Origin: Vibrio sp. SNU_ST1
GTDB lineage: Bacteria; Pseudomonadota; Gammaproteobacteria; Enterobacterales; Vibrionaceae
DNA: 64,000 nt
Reading direction: 5' to 3'
Assembly (NCBI RefSeq): GCF_030563405.1
Contig: NZ_CP130748.1
Coordinates: forward strand, 1 to 64,000
Under the pieces are notes generated by a model that saw nothing but the letters and a program-made list of their open reading frames with translations, was not told the origin of the DNA and did not search any database. Both the position numbers and the translations under genes were made by a program. This document shows positions 21,253 through 37,712 of this stretch, in pieces; within the stretch, counting starts at the first letter, position 1; each line of letters begins with the position of its first letter.

Positions 21253-21504
21253 TTATGCCTCCAACCCTTTTCTTATCAAATATTGGTAAGGCAAAGCTTC
21301 AGTCGCTTGGCCGACTAACTGATGATCCATAAAACGACAAAAGCTCGGAATATCACGAGTTGTCGAAGGGTCGTCAGCTTTTACCAGTAACACATCGCCA
21401 TCCTGCATGTTTCTAATTGTCTTCCTGACCATCATTACTGGCTCTGGGCAACGTAGGCCTTCAGCTTCTAAAGTGTGGGTTGCCAGTTCAGGTTTGAATG
21501 TCAT
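21253..21504 (-). CDS. tusA: Sulfur carrier protein TusA
   Basis: An 83-aa protein that accepts sulfur from IscS on a conserved cysteine and passes it to TusBCD for 2-thiouridine synthesis in tRNA; it also affects molybdenum cofactor and Fe-S supply. The signature [15 protein letters not shown] places the active cysteine at residue 19, and the C-terminal half has the usual [10 protein letters not shown]. With mnmE and mnmG it is a third gene in this window acting on the same wobble uridine. Confidence 0.95.
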   Translation of the reverse strand: MTFKPELATHTLEAEGLRCPEPVMMVRKTIRNMQDGDVLLVKADDPSTTRDIPSFCRFMDHQLVGQATEALPYQYLIRKGLEA

Positions 21505-21605
21505 GGTTTGTATCTCTATATCTATCTAACGAGTGAATAATACGTCTGCAGAAAAAATATGCAATAAGTGCTTGGCAAACAGAATCATTTCCTATAACTT
21601 AATTA

Positions 21606-21625
21606 ACAAGTTGATAACAACTTGT
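21606..21625. promoter_or_regulatory. Inverted repeat upstream of the 61-aa membrane protein
   Basis: ACAAGTTG and CAACTTGT form a perfect 8-bp inverted repeat around ATAA, 29 bases before the start codon. It could be an operator or an RNA hairpin; no known binding site was recognised. Confidence 0.45.
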
Positions 21626-21653
21626 AACAAAGGCAACTAGCTAAGGAGTGGCG

Positions 21654-21839
21654 ATGTTGACAGGATTAGATAGATTAACAATTTATTCAGTTCTCTGTTT
21701 TATTTCTTTTTGTGCGTTAGTACTACGCTCATCGACAGAGACCTCTCTAATGCCAATCTTTGGCATAGTAGCAACGATTATTGGTATTTGGGTAGAGATG
21801 CGCCGTTGGCAAGGCATAGCCGAGGAGCAAGAGCATTAA
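21654..21839 (+). CDS. Small membrane protein, unknown function
   Basis: A 61-aa protein starting MLTGLDRLTIYSVLCF. A perfect AAGGAG (21643-21648) sets the start at 21654. Two hydrophobic segments (residues ~8-24 and ~34-52) are separated by RSSTETS, and the protein ends in a charged tail (EMRRWQGIAEEQEH). I do not recognise a family. A strong terminator at 21908-21932 makes it a single-gene transcript, and an inverted repeat lies just upstream. Confidence 0.72.
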   Translation: MLTGLDRLTIYSVLCFISFCALVLRSSTETSLMPIFGIVATIIGIWVEMRRWQGIAEEQEH

Positions 21840-21907
21840 CCCGGATACAACAAGCAAATTCCGATACGACAACATTCCGACACTATCCCCAGATTTTCTT
21901 GGGCTTC

Positions 21908-21932
21908 CCCGCGTAATTGCGGGATTTTTTTT
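21908..21932 (+). terminator. Terminator after the 61-aa gene
   Basis: CCCGC (21908-21912) pairs with GCGGG (21919-21923), followed by A and eight T residues. Confidence 0.88.
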
Positions 21933-21995
21933 ATCTAAAGCATGCTATAAACAACTTAGTGACCAATGATAATTGTATACAGCTAGGTAAGTGGC

Positions 21996-22937
21996 GTGGA
22001 ATTAGAAGACATCTATCGTAGAGACCTGAATTTACTGGTCGCCTTAAAGGTATTGATTGAAGAGGGCAGTGTTAGCCAAGCCGCACTTCGTCTTAACTTA
22101 AGCCAATCGGCGACTAGCCGAGTATTAGGTCGCTTAAGAGAACTACTCAACGATCCCCTGTTTACACGCCAAGGTCAGCACCTTATTCCCACCAAGAAAG
22201 CACTCGAGATCAGCCAGCGAATTGATCAGCCTTTGGAGTCATTCCGCCAACTTCTTAGCCCTAGCGATTTCGACCCCTACTATTGCAGTGAGCGTTTTTT
22301 GATTGCGACTACTGACTACGCGATGCAAACCATTTTGCCGTATGCGTTACCTAAGATTTATGAGCAAGCACCTAATATCTCTTTGGAGTTTGCACCACTG
22401 CAGCATGAGCATTTGTTTAAGCAACTCAGCACCGAACGTGTCGATATGGCGATTTGTCGCCCGAGTGGCAGCATCGCACCACTTCATCAAGAAGTCTTGG
22501 GGCCAGTGGGCGTATCGTGCTTGTTATCTAAAAATCATCCCTTGGCTGAGCGACCGCTTAGCCTTGAGGATTATGTTTCTCTGCCCCATGCGATGATTGC
22601 GATCAGTGATGGTGTTAAGGCTTTACTCGATAACGCTTTAGCCAATCAACAACCACGAAAAATGGTGCTGCGTGCTTATCACCTTGAAGCTGCATTAGCG
22701 ATTGTCGATAGAATGCCATTAGTGATTACTGTACCTGCTGATTTGGCTTATTTGGTGGCAGAGCGTTATGACTTAGTCGTCAAGCCTCTACCATTTGAGT
22801 TTATGCCGTTTGATTACTCACTGATCTGGCACTCGCGTTGCGATTCTTCTGCATCACAGCAATGGTTAAGAAGAGTGGTAAAAGAAGAGTGCGGTGAGCT
22901 GATTCAGAAGCGTATTGCGGATGTAGGTTTGGGTTAA
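21996..22937 (+). CDS. LysR-family transcriptional regulator
   Basis: A 313-aa LysR-type regulator. The winged helix-turn-helix (residues ~8-67: DLNLLVALKVLIEEGSVSQA to LNDPLFTRQGQHLIPTKKA) is followed by a substrate-binding-like effector domain (from ~95). The GTG start is preceded by AGGTAAG. No divergent partner gene is adjacent: the 61-aa gene upstream runs in the same direction, and acuI downstream converges on it. The target and inducer cannot be inferred from the sequence. Confidence 0.9.
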   Translation: MELEDIYRRDLNLLVALKVLIEEGSVSQAALRLNLSQSATSRVLGRLRELLNDPLFTRQGQHLIPTKKALEISQRIDQPLESFRQLLSPSDFDPYYCSERFLIATTDYAMQTILPYALPKIYEQAPNISLEFAPLQHEHLFKQLSTERVDMAICRPSGSIAPLHQEVLGPVGVSCLLSKNHPLAERPLSLEDYVSLPHAMIAISDGVKALLDNALANQQPRKMVLRAYHLEAALAIVDRMPLVITVPADLAYLVAERYDLVVKPLPFEFMPFDYSLIWHSRCDSSASQQWLRRVVKEECGELIQKRIADVGLG

Positions 22938-22982
22938 TTGAGGTCTAGCTTTGGTTTACTCGATCCAAATGACAAAAACGCA

Positions 22983-23008
22983 AAAGGGCTGATTACTATC
23001 AGCCCTTT
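22983..23008 (-). terminator. acuI terminator
   Basis: AAAGGGCTGAT pairs with ATCAGCCCTTT around TACT. The minus-strand tail TTTTGCGTTTTTG is T-rich; the plus side is not, so it mainly serves acuI. Confidence 0.82.
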
Positions 23009-23040
23009 GTAATTCTGGGTTACGGAAGTTTAATTCACAA

Positions 23041-24021
23041 TTACAGTTTAATAACTACGCGACCAGTGATTTGACCGTTAGTGATGTCTTCTGCGGCTTG
23101 AATTGCACCATCTAAAGACACTTCTTTGGTTGCTTGAGCGTAGAAAGATTCTGGTAATAGTTCAGCCAGCTGTTCCCACGCTTTAATACGTTTCTCACGA
23201 GGGCACATTACCGAGTCCACACCTTGTAGGCGAACGTTACGCAAAATGAATGGCATTACCGTTGTTGGTAAGTCAAAACCGCCAGCTAGGCCACACATCG
23301 CAACCGCACCGTTGTAATCAATTTGCGCCAATACTTTTGCAAGTACTTTGCTACCTACAGTATCGATAGCACCAGCCCATAGTTGTTTTTCTAGTGGTTT
23401 AGCTGGTTCTTCGAGTTCAGCACGTTCAACAATGCGTGTCGCGCCTAGTGATTTTAGAAGTTCGCCATTTGCTGAAGCACGGCCAGTAACTGCTGCCACT
23501 TTATAGCCCAGTTGGTTTAGTAGCGTAATAGACACACTGCCTACGCCGCCACTTGCACCTGTTACTAGGATTTCACCGTCTTCTGGTTTGATACCTGCGT
23601 CTACGATTGCTTGCACACAAAGCATTGCTGTGAAACCAGCTGTACCGATCGCCATGACTTTCTTCGCGTCTAGACCTTTAGGCATAGGCACTAACCAGTC
23701 ACCGTTTAGGCTTGCTTTCTCAGCCATGCCGCCCCAGTGACCCTCACCAACCCCCCAACCAGTCAGAACAACTTCGTCGCCTGCTTTGTAGCGAGGGTCA
23801 TCAGATTGTGAAACCACACCAGAAAGGTCGATACCAGGAACCATAGGGAAGTTGCGAACAATGCGCCCTTTACCTGTTATCGCCAAACCATCTTTGTAGT
23901 TTAAAGAAGAGTAGCTCACATCAACCTTCACGTTACCTTCTGGTAATTGAGACTCTTCAATTTGAGAAACTGATGCGATAGTTTTTTTGTCTTCTTGGTT
24001 TAGTACAAGTGCTTTAAACAT
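23041..24021 (-). CDS. acuI: Acrylyl-CoA reductase (NADPH), AcuI/YhdH family
   Basis: A 326-aa zinc-free medium-chain dehydrogenase/reductase. AcuI/YhdH enzymes reduce acryloyl-CoA to propionyl-CoA, which detoxifies acrylate from DMSP breakdown. SYSSLNYKDGLAITGKGRIV and the NADPH-binding GASGGVGSVSI (near 153-163) are typical of the YhdH subfamily. It lies downstream of fadBA on the same strand but after a strong terminator, so it should have its own promoter. Quinone reductase activity is the main alternative. Confidence 0.88.
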   Translation of the reverse strand: MFKALVLNQEDKKTIASVSQIEESQLPEGNVKVDVSYSSLNYKDGLAITGKGRIVRNFPMVPGIDLSGVVSQSDDPRYKAGDEVVLTGWGVGEGHWGGMAEKASLNGDWLVPMPKGLDAKKVMAIGTAGFTAMLCVQAIVDAGIKPEDGEILVTGASGGVGSVSITLLNQLGYKVAAVTGRASANGELLKSLGATRIVERAELEEPAKPLEKQLWAGAIDTVGSKVLAKVLAQIDYNGAVAMCGLAGGFDLPTTVMPFILRNVRLQGVDSVMCPREKRIKAWEQLAELLPESFYAQATKEVSLDGAIQAAEDITNGQITGRVVIKL

Positions 24022-24196
24022 GATCTGCTCCGTAGGAGGAATATTAGGAAACTGAAGTAACTTTAGTTGAATCGTTGGAGAAAAAATAATGAAACATCAA
24101 CATTGAATCTATGCGTTTTGTGCATAGATGTAGGTGGTGCTTTTTCTACTGCTAAGTGCGCCGAATAAATTGATGCATTATTGGATGCCGAGTAAT

Positions 24197-24232
24197 AAAA
24201 AGTGCAGCTATATAAATATAGCTGCACAAAAG
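24197..24232 (-). terminator. fadBA terminator
   Basis: GTGCAGCTATAT (24202-24213) pairs perfectly with ATATAGCTGCAC (24216-24227) around AA. On the minus strand it is followed by TTTTTATTAC. Confidence 0.92.
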
Positions 24233-24263
24233 ATTACCCTTCAAGTATTACAGTCAGTGAGCG

Positions 24264-27625
<3,362 letters not shown>

Positions 27626-27695
27626 TGTCTATCTCCATGACATACAATCCACGATTGTTTGAGAGAATCTTGTTATCTTTCTATTATTGTAGAAT

Positions 27696-27712
27696 ACCTG
27701 GTAAGACCAGTT
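27696..27712. promoter_or_regulatory. FadR operator upstream of fadB
   Basis: ACCTGGTAAGACCAGTT has CTGGT and ACCAG half-sites in the same arrangement as the E. coli fadB site ATCTGGTACGACCAGAT. It lies about 70 bp before the fadB start. Confidence 0.9.
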
Positions 27713-27754
27713 ATCTTAGTCTGTACCTCTGCTTGGTGAATTTCAATACATTTT

Positions 27755-27770
27755 TTAAACAATTGTTTAA
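27755..27770. promoter_or_regulatory. Perfect 16-bp palindrome upstream of fadB (PsrA-like)
   Basis: TTAAACAATTGTTTAA is fully self-complementary and contains AAAC-N4-GTTT, similar to the PsrA (TetR-family) motif of Pseudomonas and Shewanella fatty-acid genes. It lies 43 bp from the FadR box, between fadB and the divergent yigZ. Confidence 0.6.
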
Positions 27771-27852
27771 CATTGTGCGATAGCACAGATCCTCTAACCC
27801 TTATTATTCACGCGTGATACACTTCGCCGCTCTTACTAATTAAGTTAACGAT

Positions 27853-28476
27853 ATGAATGAACAGCCCTATTTAATACCGTCAGCGTCGGCTCTGTTTGAA
27901 GAAGAGATAAAGAAGAGCGTCTTCATTACTCATCTTGCTCATACTCCAAGTGTAGAAGCTGCTAAACAGTTCGTAGAACAGGTAAAAAAAGAGCATTCAT
28001 CAGCACGACATAATTGTTGGGGCTTTGCGGCAGGGCGACCTGAAGACTCAATGAAATGGGGCTTTAGTGACGATGGAGAGCCATCTGGTACTGCGGGTAA
28101 GCCTATTTTGGCGCAACTGTCTGGTTCTGGTATCGGTGAACTGACTGCCGTTGTTACTCGTTATTCTGGCGGAATCAAGCTTGGAACGGGTGGCCTAGTA
28201 AAGGCGTATGGTGGAGGAGTGCAACAAGCTCTCAAGCTGCTTCAAACTATCGAGAAAAAAATAACCACAAAATTACGGCTAGAGTTAGACTATGGCTTTG
28301 TGCCAATCGCGCAATCCATTATGGCTCAGCATCAGGCTGTTGAAGTCCAAGCTGATTATGGTGTTCAAGTTGAGCTTATTATTGAAATAGAGCTCCTTCA
28401 GGTAGATTCGTTTACCCAAACCATGATCAATAAAAGCGGTGCCAAGGCACTGGTAACGAAAGTCAAAGACAACTAG
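27853..28476 (+). CDS. yigZ: YigZ/IMPACT family protein
   Basis: A 207-aa protein of the UPF0029/IMPACT family. The conserved block HNCWGFAAGRPEDSMKWGFSDDGEPSGTAG is followed by GIGELTAVVTRYSGGIKLGTGGLVKAY; a C-terminal ferredoxin-like domain completes the fold. The bacterial function is not settled; the eukaryotic homologue acts on translational control. It lies between fadBA and trkH-hemG, as in E. coli. Confidence 0.93.
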   Translation: MNEQPYLIPSASALFEEEIKKSVFITHLAHTPSVEAAKQFVEQVKKEHSSARHNCWGFAAGRPEDSMKWGFSDDGEPSGTAGKPILAQLSGSGIGELTAVVTRYSGGIKLGTGGLVKAYGGGVQQALKLLQTIEKKITTKLRLELDYGFVPIAQSIMAQHQAVEVQADYGVQVELIIEIELLQVDSFTQTMINKSGAKALVTKVKDN

Positions 28477-28510
28477 GAAGTGTGAAGCATTTCGCTTCGT
28501 TCAATAGCTC

Positions 28511-29968
28511 ATGCAATTTCGCTCAATTATTCGAATCGTCGGATTACTATTAGCACTTTTTAGTGTATCAATGCTCGCACCTGCGCTCGTCGCACTGATC
28601 TATAGAGATGGTGCGGGTGTACCATTTGTGACGACTTTCTTCGTTCTATTATTTTGTGGAGCAACTTGCTGGTTTCCAAACCGACGCTATAAACATGAAT
28701 TGAAGGCGCGAGATGGCTTTCTCATTGTGGTGTTGTTCTGGACGGTAATCGGTAGTGCAGGTGCTTTACCGTTTTTGATAGCCGATAACCCGAGCGTTTC
28801 GGTAACTGATGCTTTCTTTGAATCCTTTTCTGCATTAACGACCACGGGTGCAACCGTAATTGTTGGCCTCGATGACCTACCTAAAGCAATTCTATTTTAC
28901 CGCCAATTCCTGCAATGGTTTGGTGGTATGGGTATCATCGTATTGGCGGTAGCCATCCTTCCCGTTCTGGGTATCGGTGGTATGCAGCTATATCGTGCTG
29001 AAATCCCAGGTCCTGTAAAAGACAGTAAGATGACACCGCGTATTGCTGAAACGGCAAAAGCTCTGTGGTACATCTATCTCAGCTTAACGATTGCTTGTGC
29101 GGTGGCGTTTTGGCTGGCAGGCATGAGCTTCTTTGATGCAATCAGTCATAGTTTCTCTACCATTGCTATTGGTGGTTTCTCGACACATGATGCCAGCATG
29201 GGGTATTTTAACAGCCCTGCTATAAACATGATTACCGTTGTATTCCTTCTTATATCTGCTTGTAACTTCTCTCTTCACTTTGCCGCGTTTGCGTCTGGTG
29301 GTGTGCATCCCAAGTACTATTGGAAGGATCCTGAGTTTCGTGCCTTTATCTTTATTCAAGCGCTACTGTTTTTAGTCTGCTTCTTATTACTGCTTAACCA
29401 TCATTCTTACGACTCTTATTACGATGCCTTCGATCAAGCATTGTTCCAAACTGTTTCTATCTCGACGACCGCAGGATTCACTACTACTGGTTTTTCCGAG
29501 TGGCCGCTGTTCTTACCCGTTTTGCTTCTGTTCTCTTCCTTTATAGGTGGTTGTGCCGGTTCAACTGGTGGCGGTATGAAAGTTATCCGAATATTACTAC
29601 TTACGCTGCAAGGTGCTCGTGAAATGAAGCGTCTTGTCCACCCGCGTGCTGTTTATACCATCAAGGTTGGCGGATCTGCGTTACCACAGCGTGTTGTGGA
29701 TGCGGTTTGGGGCTTCTTCTCTGCATACGCCTTGGTTTTTGTGGTTTGTATGTTGGCTCTGATTGCAACTGGTATGGATGAGCTAAGTGCTTTCTCTGCT
29801 GTAGCGGCAACATTGAATAACCTTGGCCCTGGCTTAGGTGAAGTGGCAATGCACTTCGGCGATGTGAATGACAAGGCTAAGTGGGTGTTGATCGTATCTA
29901 TGCTGTTTGGTCGTTTAGAGATATTCACCTTATTAATTTTATTGACCCCTACGTTTTGGCGTAGCTAA
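28511..29968 (+). CDS. trkH: Trk potassium uptake protein TrkH
   Basis: A 485-aa potassium channel-like subunit (E. coli, 483 aa) that works with the regulatory subunit TrkA. Four pore-loop repeats are visible through segments such as SALTTTGATVIVGLDD, FSTIAIGGFSTHDAS, VSISTTAGFTTTGFSEW and AATLNNLGPGLGEV, each with the T-x-G selectivity-type motif. Many membrane helices. It is followed by hemG 10 bases later. Confidence 0.97.
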   Translation: MQFRSIIRIVGLLLALFSVSMLAPALVALIYRDGAGVPFVTTFFVLLFCGATCWFPNRRYKHELKARDGFLIVVLFWTVIGSAGALPFLIADNPSVSVTDAFFESFSALTTTGATVIVGLDDLPKAILFYRQFLQWFGGMGIIVLAVAILPVLGIGGMQLYRAEIPGPVKDSKMTPRIAETAKALWYIYLSLTIACAVAFWLAGMSFFDAISHSFSTIAIGGFSTHDASMGYFNSPAINMITVVFLLISACNFSLHFAAFASGGVHPKYYWKDPEFRAFIFIQALLFLVCFLLLLNHHSYDSYYDAFDQALFQTVSISTTAGFTTTGFSEWPLFLPVLLLFSSFIGGCAGSTGGGMKVIRILLLTLQGAREMKRLVHPRAVYTIKVGGSALPQRVVDAVWGFFSAYALVFVVCMLALIATGMDELSAFSAVAATLNNLGPGLGEVAMHFGDVNDKAKWVLIVSMLFGRLEIFTLLILLTPTFWRS

Positions 29969-29978
29969 GGACAACATT

Positions 29979-30506
29979 GTGGCAAAAGCTCTATTTTTGT
30001 ATTCAAGCCGTGAAGGGCAGACCAAGAAGATCTTGAACTATATAAAAGAAGAAATGAATGAGTTCGAATGTGAGCTTCAAGATCTGCACACTATTAGTAA
30101 TGTCGACTTTGCTCAATATGACAGAGTGTTGATTGGCGCATCTATTCGCTATGGCCACCTCAATAAGAAGCTATACCAGTTTATTGATGCCAATCTTGCT
30201 CAGCTGCAATCAAACAAGGTCGCTTTCTTTTGCGTTAACTTAACCGCTCGTAAAGAAGACCAAGGCAAAGACACCCCTGAAGGTAGTGCCTATATTAAGA
30301 AGTTTCTTCTTAAGTCATCATGGCAGCCGACTTTGATCGGTGTATTCGCGGGTGCCCTCTATTACCCGCGTTATAATTGGTTCGATAAAACCATGATTCG
30401 CTTCATTATGAATATGACAGGTGGAGAAACGGATACAACCAAGGAAGTTGAGTACACAAACTGGGAAAAAGTCTCTTTATTCTCTAAGAAACTGCAAGAG
30501 ATGTAA
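29979..30506 (+). CDS. hemG: Menaquinone-dependent protoporphyrinogen IX dehydrogenase HemG
   Basis: A 175-aa flavodoxin-fold enzyme that oxidises protoporphyrinogen IX to protoporphyrin IX in heme synthesis, passing electrons to quinone. The N-terminal FMN loop LYSSREGQTKKIL and GASIRYGHLNKKLYQFI are typical. The start is GTG with AAGGA eight bases before it. The order trkH-hemG-rrn is the same as in E. coli. Confidence 0.96.
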   Translation: MAKALFLYSSREGQTKKILNYIKEEMNEFECELQDLHTISNVDFAQYDRVLIGASIRYGHLNKKLYQFIDANLAQLQSNKVAFFCVNLTARKEDQGKDTPEGSAYIKKFLLKSSWQPTLIGVFAGALYYPRYNWFDKTMIRFIMNMTGGETDTTKEVEYTNWEKVSLFSKKLQEM

Positions 30507-30585
30507 GGTAAAAGCCTACTTTTGAGGCGTTTTGAGTTGTTTTTAATCGAACGAATAAAAAAACGAGAAAAACTTCAAAAAGGGC

Positions 30586-30613
30586 TTGCCAGTGTGATCG
30601 AAATCTCTATAAT
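30586..30613 (+). promoter_or_regulatory. rRNA operon promoter P1
   Basis: TTGCCA (30586-30591), 16-bp spacer, TATAAT (30608-30613), with an A-rich UP-element-like segment at 30557-30580 and a GC-rich start region after it, as expected for stringent control. Confidence 0.82.
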
Positions 30614-30724
30614 GCCACCTCGCTGACACGGGATGGCTTCGAAGCTTAGGTTTCAAAAGCGAAAACGAATCAGCAGGTCAAATTAGCCAAGCTAAGCGCT
30701 TGAAAAAAGTTTTGAAAATAGTGG

Positions 30725-30752
30725 TTGACACTAAAACTTAAATCGCTAAAAT
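30725..30752 (+). promoter_or_regulatory. rRNA operon promoter P2
   Basis: TTGACA (30725-30730), 16-bp spacer, TAAAAT (30747-30752), 139 bp downstream of P1, as in tandem rrn promoters. Confidence 0.8.
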
Positions 30753-30785
30753 GGCCGTCCGATTTGAGCGAAGCTCAAAAAGGAA

Positions 30786-31069
30786 AAGCTCTTTAACAAT
30801 TTAAACCTATCAATCTGTGTGGGCACTCGTTGATGAATATCAAAACGTTTTATCCTTTGGATAAAGCAGATTCTTCGGAATCAAAATTGATTTCAATGAA
30901 CTGAGTGACCAATACGTTTAACTACTTGTAGTTATTCGGCACAGTCAATTCATTACCATTCTGTTGGAATGGTAATAGCTTTAGAATTACATGTTCATGT
31001 TTACATGAATATTAGTTTTGAAGTCAGTATTCGTTGAGTCAACCTATTAGTTTAGGTAATCAAAATTTT
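30786..31069 (+). other. 16S leader with boxA antiterminator and RNase III stem
   Basis: GCTCTTTAACAAT (30788-30800) is the rrn boxA bound by the Nus antitermination complex. AAACCTATCAATCTGTGTGG and onward (30803-30841) is nearly complementary to 32631-32669 after the 16S gene; together they form the long processing stem cut by RNase III. Confidence 0.85.
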
Positions 31070-32624
<1,555 letters not shown>

Positions 32625-32746
32625 TACGAAGATACTCACGATGAGTGTCCACACAGATTGATTAGGTTTAGAAAAGTAAAGAGAAGAAGAACTCCCAAGG
32701 TTCTTCGAAGTTTGTTTCTACTTTTAAAGTGGAGATAACTAGCAGT

Positions 32747-32822
32747 GTCCCGTTCGTCTAGAGGCCTAGGACACCGCCCTTTCACGGCGGTAACAGGGGT
32801 TCGACTCCCCTACGGGATACCA
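32747..32822 (+). tRNA. tRNA-Glu (TTC)
   Basis: 76 nt with encoded CCA; acceptor GTCCCG/CGGGAT, anticodon loop CTTTCAC. First tRNA of the 16S-23S spacer. Confidence 0.97.
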
Positions 32823-32824
32823 TT

Positions 32825-32900
32825 GGGTCGTTAGCTCAGTTGGTAGAGCAGTTGACTTTTAATCAATTGGTCGCAGGTTCGAATCCTGCACGACCCACCA
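32825..32900 (+). tRNA. tRNA-Lys (TTT)
   Basis: 76 nt with encoded CCA; acceptor GGGTCGT/ACGACCC, anticodon loop CTTTTAA. Two bases after tRNA-Glu. Confidence 0.97.
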
Positions 32901-32925
32901 TTTCCTCCCAAGGAAATAAAAATAT

Positions 32926-33001
32926 GGGGCTATAGCTCAGCTGGGAGAGCGCCTGCCTTGCACGCAGGAGGTCTGCGGTTCGATCCCGCATAGCTCCACC
33001 A
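32926..33001 (+). tRNA. tRNA-Ala (TGC)
   Basis: 76 nt with encoded CCA; acceptor GGGGCTA/TAGCTCC, anticodon loop CTTGCAC. Confidence 0.97.
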
Positions 33002-33033
33002 TTCTTTCTCCATGAAGGAATTAAAACTATCAT

Positions 33034-33109
33034 GGGCGATTAGCTCAGTTGGGAGAGCACCTGCCTTACAAGCAGGGGGTCACTGGTTCGAGCCCGGTAT
33101 CGCCCACCA
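33034..33109 (+). tRNA. tRNA-Val (TAC)
   Basis: 76 nt with encoded CCA; acceptor GGGCGAT/ATCGCCC, anticodon loop CTTACAA. Last spacer tRNA. Confidence 0.97.
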
Positions 33110-33421
33110 TCTTTAAGCATTCTCGTAAGAGAGTATTTAAAAATGGTTTTGAAAGTTTAAAACTTGAAAAACTCTTGCTCTTTAACAATTTGGAAAGCTG
33201 ACTGATTGATTACTTACGAGTAATTCAATCAAATTTAAAAGTTCTCAATGTTTATCTTTCATTAGATAAACACAACAAACACATTCAAGTGTCTTGTATT
33301 CGATTCAAATTCGTTTGAATCACAATTGAGTCCGGCAAACAGTTATCAAGAATTAACCCTTCTTGATGACAACCAAAAACCTTGGTTAGTTGCCATACAT
33401 TAAGACCCTTTCGGGTTGTAT
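33110..33421 (+). other. Spacer before 23S with second boxA and processing stem
   Basis: TGCTCTTTAACAA (33176-33188) is a second boxA. GGGTTGTATGGTTAAG at the 23S start pairs with CTTAACCATACAACACCC at its end apart from one bulged base, the RNase III stem of pre-23S. Confidence 0.8.
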
Positions 33422-36314
<2,893 letters not shown>

Positions 36315-36404
36315 ACAACACCCAAGGGGTTTTGTGGACTCAAAGAAAGACCTTGAATGAGTTTGAAGAGATACTTTTAGATAAGCTTTCCGAATTTTAA
36401 AATT

Positions 36405-36524
36405 TGCTTGGCGACCATAGCATTGTGGACCCACCTGATTCCATGCCGAACTCAGAAGTGAAACACAATAGCGCCGATGGTAGTGTGGGGCTTCCCCATG
36501 TGAGAGTAGGACATCGCCAGGCTT
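36405..36524 (+). rRNA. rrf: 5S ribosomal RNA
   Basis: 120 nt: TGCTTGGCGACCATAGC at the 5' end pairs with CGCCAGGCTT at the 3' end; CCGAACTCAGAAGTGAAAC and GCGCCGATGGTAGTG are conserved 5S segments. Confidence 0.97.
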
Positions 36525-36593
36525 TAAATATCGTTACCTGTGTATACATGTAACAACATCTACAGTGTACTAATCTGTTGATGACAATTTGTT

Positions 36594-36684
36594 GGAGGGA
36601 TGGCTGAGTGGTCGAAAGCACCGGTCTTGAAAACCGGCAACCGTTAATAGCGGTTCTAGGGTTCAAATCCCTATCCCTCCACCA
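36594..36684 (+). tRNA. tRNA-Ser (TGA)
   Basis: 91 nt class II tRNA with a long variable arm and encoded CCA; acceptor GGAGGGA/TCCCTCC, anticodon loop CTTGAAA. It lies 69 bases after 5S and is followed by a terminator, so it is probably the distal tRNA of the rRNA operon. Confidence 0.96.
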
Positions 36685-36691
36685 CCATTAG

Positions 36692-36725
36692 AAAGCCCGC
36701 TGAGAAATCAGTGGGCTTTTTTCTT
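36692..36725 (+). terminator. rRNA operon terminator
   Basis: GCCCGCTGA (36695-36703) pairs with TCAGTGGGC (36708-36716) around GAAA, followed by TTTTTTCTT. Confidence 0.9.
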
Positions 36726-36745
36726 ATCTGTGATATACATAAATG

Positions 36746-36782
36746 AAAAAGGGAAGAGCACGTCAGTGCTCTTCCCTTTTTT
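36746..36782. terminator. ilvY terminator (bidirectional)
   Basis: AAAAAGGGAAGAGCAC pairs perfectly with GTGCTCTTCCCTTTTT around GTCA. It separates the rRNA operon from the convergent ilvY. Confidence 0.92.
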
Positions 36783-36801
36783 GTATTGAAACCAACGACT
36801 A

Positions 36802-37692
36802 TTAGTCCGTTAAATACTTCCCTTCTGCAACTTGCCAGAACGCTCGAATTAGAGGGTTATCTAACTGTGCTCGCTTGCAGCAAACACCCAATTCAAAGGG
36901 TTTGATTGGCTCTATCTTTAAGCGGTCCACTTTGTCTCGTACAGGACTGTTGTTGATGACGACGTCAGGGGCAATACCAACTCCACACCCTAGAGCCACC
37001 ATGCTTACGATTGCCTCATGACCTGATACTTGAGCATAAATGTTGGGTTTAATCTTCATCTTCTTAAACCATGCATTGGCACGTTCACGCGCTGTCCCCG
37101 CTTCTGGGATGATAAAAGGCACTTCATTCCAGTTTGGCTTGTCGGACTGAAGTTGCTGACTAAAGCTACTCACACCTGATGGAATGATGACGGATAGTGG
37201 GATATCGCTAATCGTTTCGAATTCTAATCTTGAGGGAAGGATGTCTGGCTTCGCTGAAATAGCAATATCCGCTTCATCATTTAAGATCTTGTCTATAGAT
37301 TGAGCAGGGTCGCCCGTAGAGAGCTTGAATTCGATATACGGATGAATGGCTCTGAATTCAGTAATCAGTTCTGGTAAGTGGCTGTAGCTTGCGGTCACGG
37401 AGCAAAATATACGGATTTCACCTTTCAACTCCTGTTCTCCACCTTTCAAGTGAAGGTTATATTGCTGCCACTCCCCAACAATGCTCAATGCCACAGGCAA
37501 CAGGTGCTTCCCCGCTGGTGTAAGGTCAACGCTTCGGTTGTCCCTGATAAGCAGTTCTTGTCCTGTTTCCTCTTCAAGTTTTTGTACCTGACGGCTCAGC
37601 GCTGAAGGGCTAACGTGCATAGCAGCAGCGGTTTTGCTGAAACTCTTGCTATCACATAAATGTATAAATAGTTGTAGAGATTTTATGTTCAT
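36802..37692 (-). CDS. ilvY: LysR-type activator of ilvC, IlvY
   Basis: A 296-aa LysR regulator (E. coli, 297 aa) that activates ilvC when acetolactate or acetohydroxybutyrate binds. The start MNIKSLQLFIHLCDSKSFSK was chosen because the winged helix begins there; a longer frame from 37758 runs into the shared promoter. HTH at residues ~18-37 (SKTAAAMHVSPSALSRQVQK). It is divergent from ilvC with a matching operator in between, so the assignment is strong. Confidence 0.95.
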   Translation of the reverse strand: MNIKSLQLFIHLCDSKSFSKTAAAMHVSPSALSRQVQKLEEETGQELLIRDNRSVDLTPAGKHLLPVALSIVGEWQQYNLHLKGGEQELKGEIRIFCSVTASYSHLPELITEFRAIHPYIEFKLSTGDPAQSIDKILNDEADIAISAKPDILPSRLEFETISDIPLSVIIPSGVSSFSQQLQSDKPNWNEVPFIIPEAGTARERANAWFKKMKIKPNIYAQVSGHEAIVSMVALGCGVGIAPDVVINNSPVRDKVDRLKIEPIKPFELGVCCKRAQLDNPLIRAFWQVAEGKYLTD

Positions 37693-37712
37693 GTTCTGCG
37701 ATCGTTTCCATG

